Shown in pieces: positions 37,001 to 37,165 of a stretch of 37,165 bases of DNA. Location: contig CAMORM010000011.1 of the NCBI GenBank assembly GCA_946623785.1, positions 1-37,165 on the forward strand. Direction: 5' to 3'. Source of the DNA: an uncultured Verrucomicrobiota bacterium (GTDB taxonomy: Bacteria; Verrucomicrobiota; Kiritimatiellia; RFP12; UBA1067). Every line of letters begins with the position of its first letter. Position 1 is the first letter of the stretch. Under the pieces are notes generated by a model. It saw only the letters and a list, made by a program, of their open reading frames with translations, did no database searches and was not told where the DNA came from. The translations under genes and the position numbers were made by a program.

Positions 37001-37165
37001 GTGCTGACCGACATGTGGATGCCGAAGATGGATGGTGCAGAGCTGGTGGCGGCCATGCAGAAGGACAGGCGGCTGGCGGGCATACCGGTAGTGGCGGTCA
37101 CAGCAGATGTAGACGTCGGCTCGACCTTCGACATCAGCCTCTTCGCGAAGGTGATCGCAAAGCCG
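34040..37165 (+). CDS. Second BvgS-like hybrid sensor histidine kinase, paralogue of 29640..32819, 3'-truncated by the window
   Basis: Own translation: MHKPIMFVLSAVLAAAVPAEGLSAESVRVVDCVRDPSLDVWTASDVRYAHAVMEEVF...FLAMMSHELRTPLNAVIGFAEFLGRKDVDNDRREEYTSGIL...VVDDMEANRRILRIHLKNLGVAEVRTAENGEEAL...VIAKP; no in-frame stop before the window end (1042 codons). Confidence 0.93.
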   Translation, partial: MHKPIMFVLSAVLAAAVPAEGLSAESVRVVDCVRDPSLDVWTASDVRYAHAVMEEVFRRAGIVPEWTKPGTRATTPENDADVICSAFRTPELLEKYDFPLQPMNKMRFALYADPKRAKDMIATTLTDWDWPNMKVGYSPVAQGQSDDRTRYFEHAQLTPGGYVEYPTSAGAVQALLKNEVQALFLYTTGTCIPESLAQIVPIGTRNAYFAVKKGKPELLAALTRAYRDFYIDGIDKIDALREKHLVLPKPVNRVRVAAYSRGDIFSISPDGAHSGALDKWLKTICSVTRWDLDYVYGDFDECVSDLKSGRLDLLGGIVFDESRNESMLFPRTPIGMLRLYLWTHKGSSYKPGSPKTWRGMKVGVLAGSRGAAVVRSQLDTEKFGIDCREYPSDREMLRAYFSGEVDACIDVEMPELAEEVALHLYSSRPMYICVAKGRRDLFDALEKALHETCDDFTKYMRLLTDHHYGARGEMAALTLREAWWLNSRLESGEPVYVDFSPWPFNIRDKFGKAQELALMLQEEVRRRTGLVLQPQEQTGLQTAEAKFLRGETMFWIPYPEKPADDATFGATSVFSIPVPPTVADFYGAKNDLLEFEMFANPSAPRELVSIIRKAVTGIDPVRFQEMFMSAAAERKVVHKVFGLTGGQLMKILAAVFFVILVGISVYSAFMVRLLRREAAVAEEHAMAKTRFLAMMSHELRTPLNAVIGFAEFLGRKDVDNDRREEYTSGILTSANALLGLINDILDLSKLEAGAMDMRSGECDIKKLLDELPAIFGYRVRRHGVKLAVSSDGGSAGIPVVRLSQQGMRQILINLVGNAAKFTKEGTISVKASWNNEKRALHIEVADTGCGISDEKMSKLFDPFVQDIASRMERKEGDAKGTGLGLPIVKRMVDNARGTVTARSELGKGTVFYIDIPDLEVVGGSSTSSKSSEAVFSSVPASVLVVDDMEANRRILRIHLKNLGVAEVRTAENGEEALSAMEDWVPEAVLTDMWMPKMDGAELVAAMQKDRRLAGIPVVAVTADVDVGSTFDISLFAKVIAKP

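Noticed and set aside
1-37165. tRNA, rRNA, transposase, integrase or phage genes
   Set aside because: None seen; gaps between genes are short and contain only the regulatory elements and repeats listed.

Overview
High-GC bacterial chromosome segment. Gene content (Gfo/Idh/MocA, GH95, H-X9-DG-type pilin, FAD lipoprotein) suggests a PVC/Kiritimatiellota-like gut organism; this is an inference, not proven. About 22 genes are densely packed: purA (5'-truncated), uppS, cdsA, a lipoprotein, a TrmJ-like methyltransferase, thrH, a YchJ/SEC-C protein, a HAD hydrolase, a PTS EIIA-like protein, purL, an aromatic operon (pheA-aroA-aroF plus a Crp/Fnr-type regulator), a Tat-exported Gfo/Idh/MocA oxidoreductase, a secreted protein, a polyprenyl synthetase, a coiled-coil protein, a double-FAD lipoprotein, an SDR epimerase, a methyltransferase, a GH95 glycosidase, a minus-strand secreted-protein/pilin pair, a Ser/Thr kinase, and two paralogous BvgS-like hybrid histidine kinases. 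The second kinase runs off the window end and is missing from the supplied ORF track. Main hits: (1) a complete ribosome-mediated attenuator (leader peptide MNKQFSLYFAWYYGSGRTRGVGAI, antiterminator, terminator) before pheA-aroA-aroF; (2) a cobalamin riboswitch on the minus strand (29303-29444) before an uncharacterised secreted protein and a pseudopilin, a candidate B12-related surface system; (3) a recurrent promoter signature TTG...-N17/18-(TTTGG)TAnAAT, several copies lying 6-8 nt from an ATG and so predicting leaderless mRNAs; (4) AACCACYY octamer and GTTGGTC-type heptamer arrays touching gene ends. All calls come from reading the sequence; no searches or folding programs were run.
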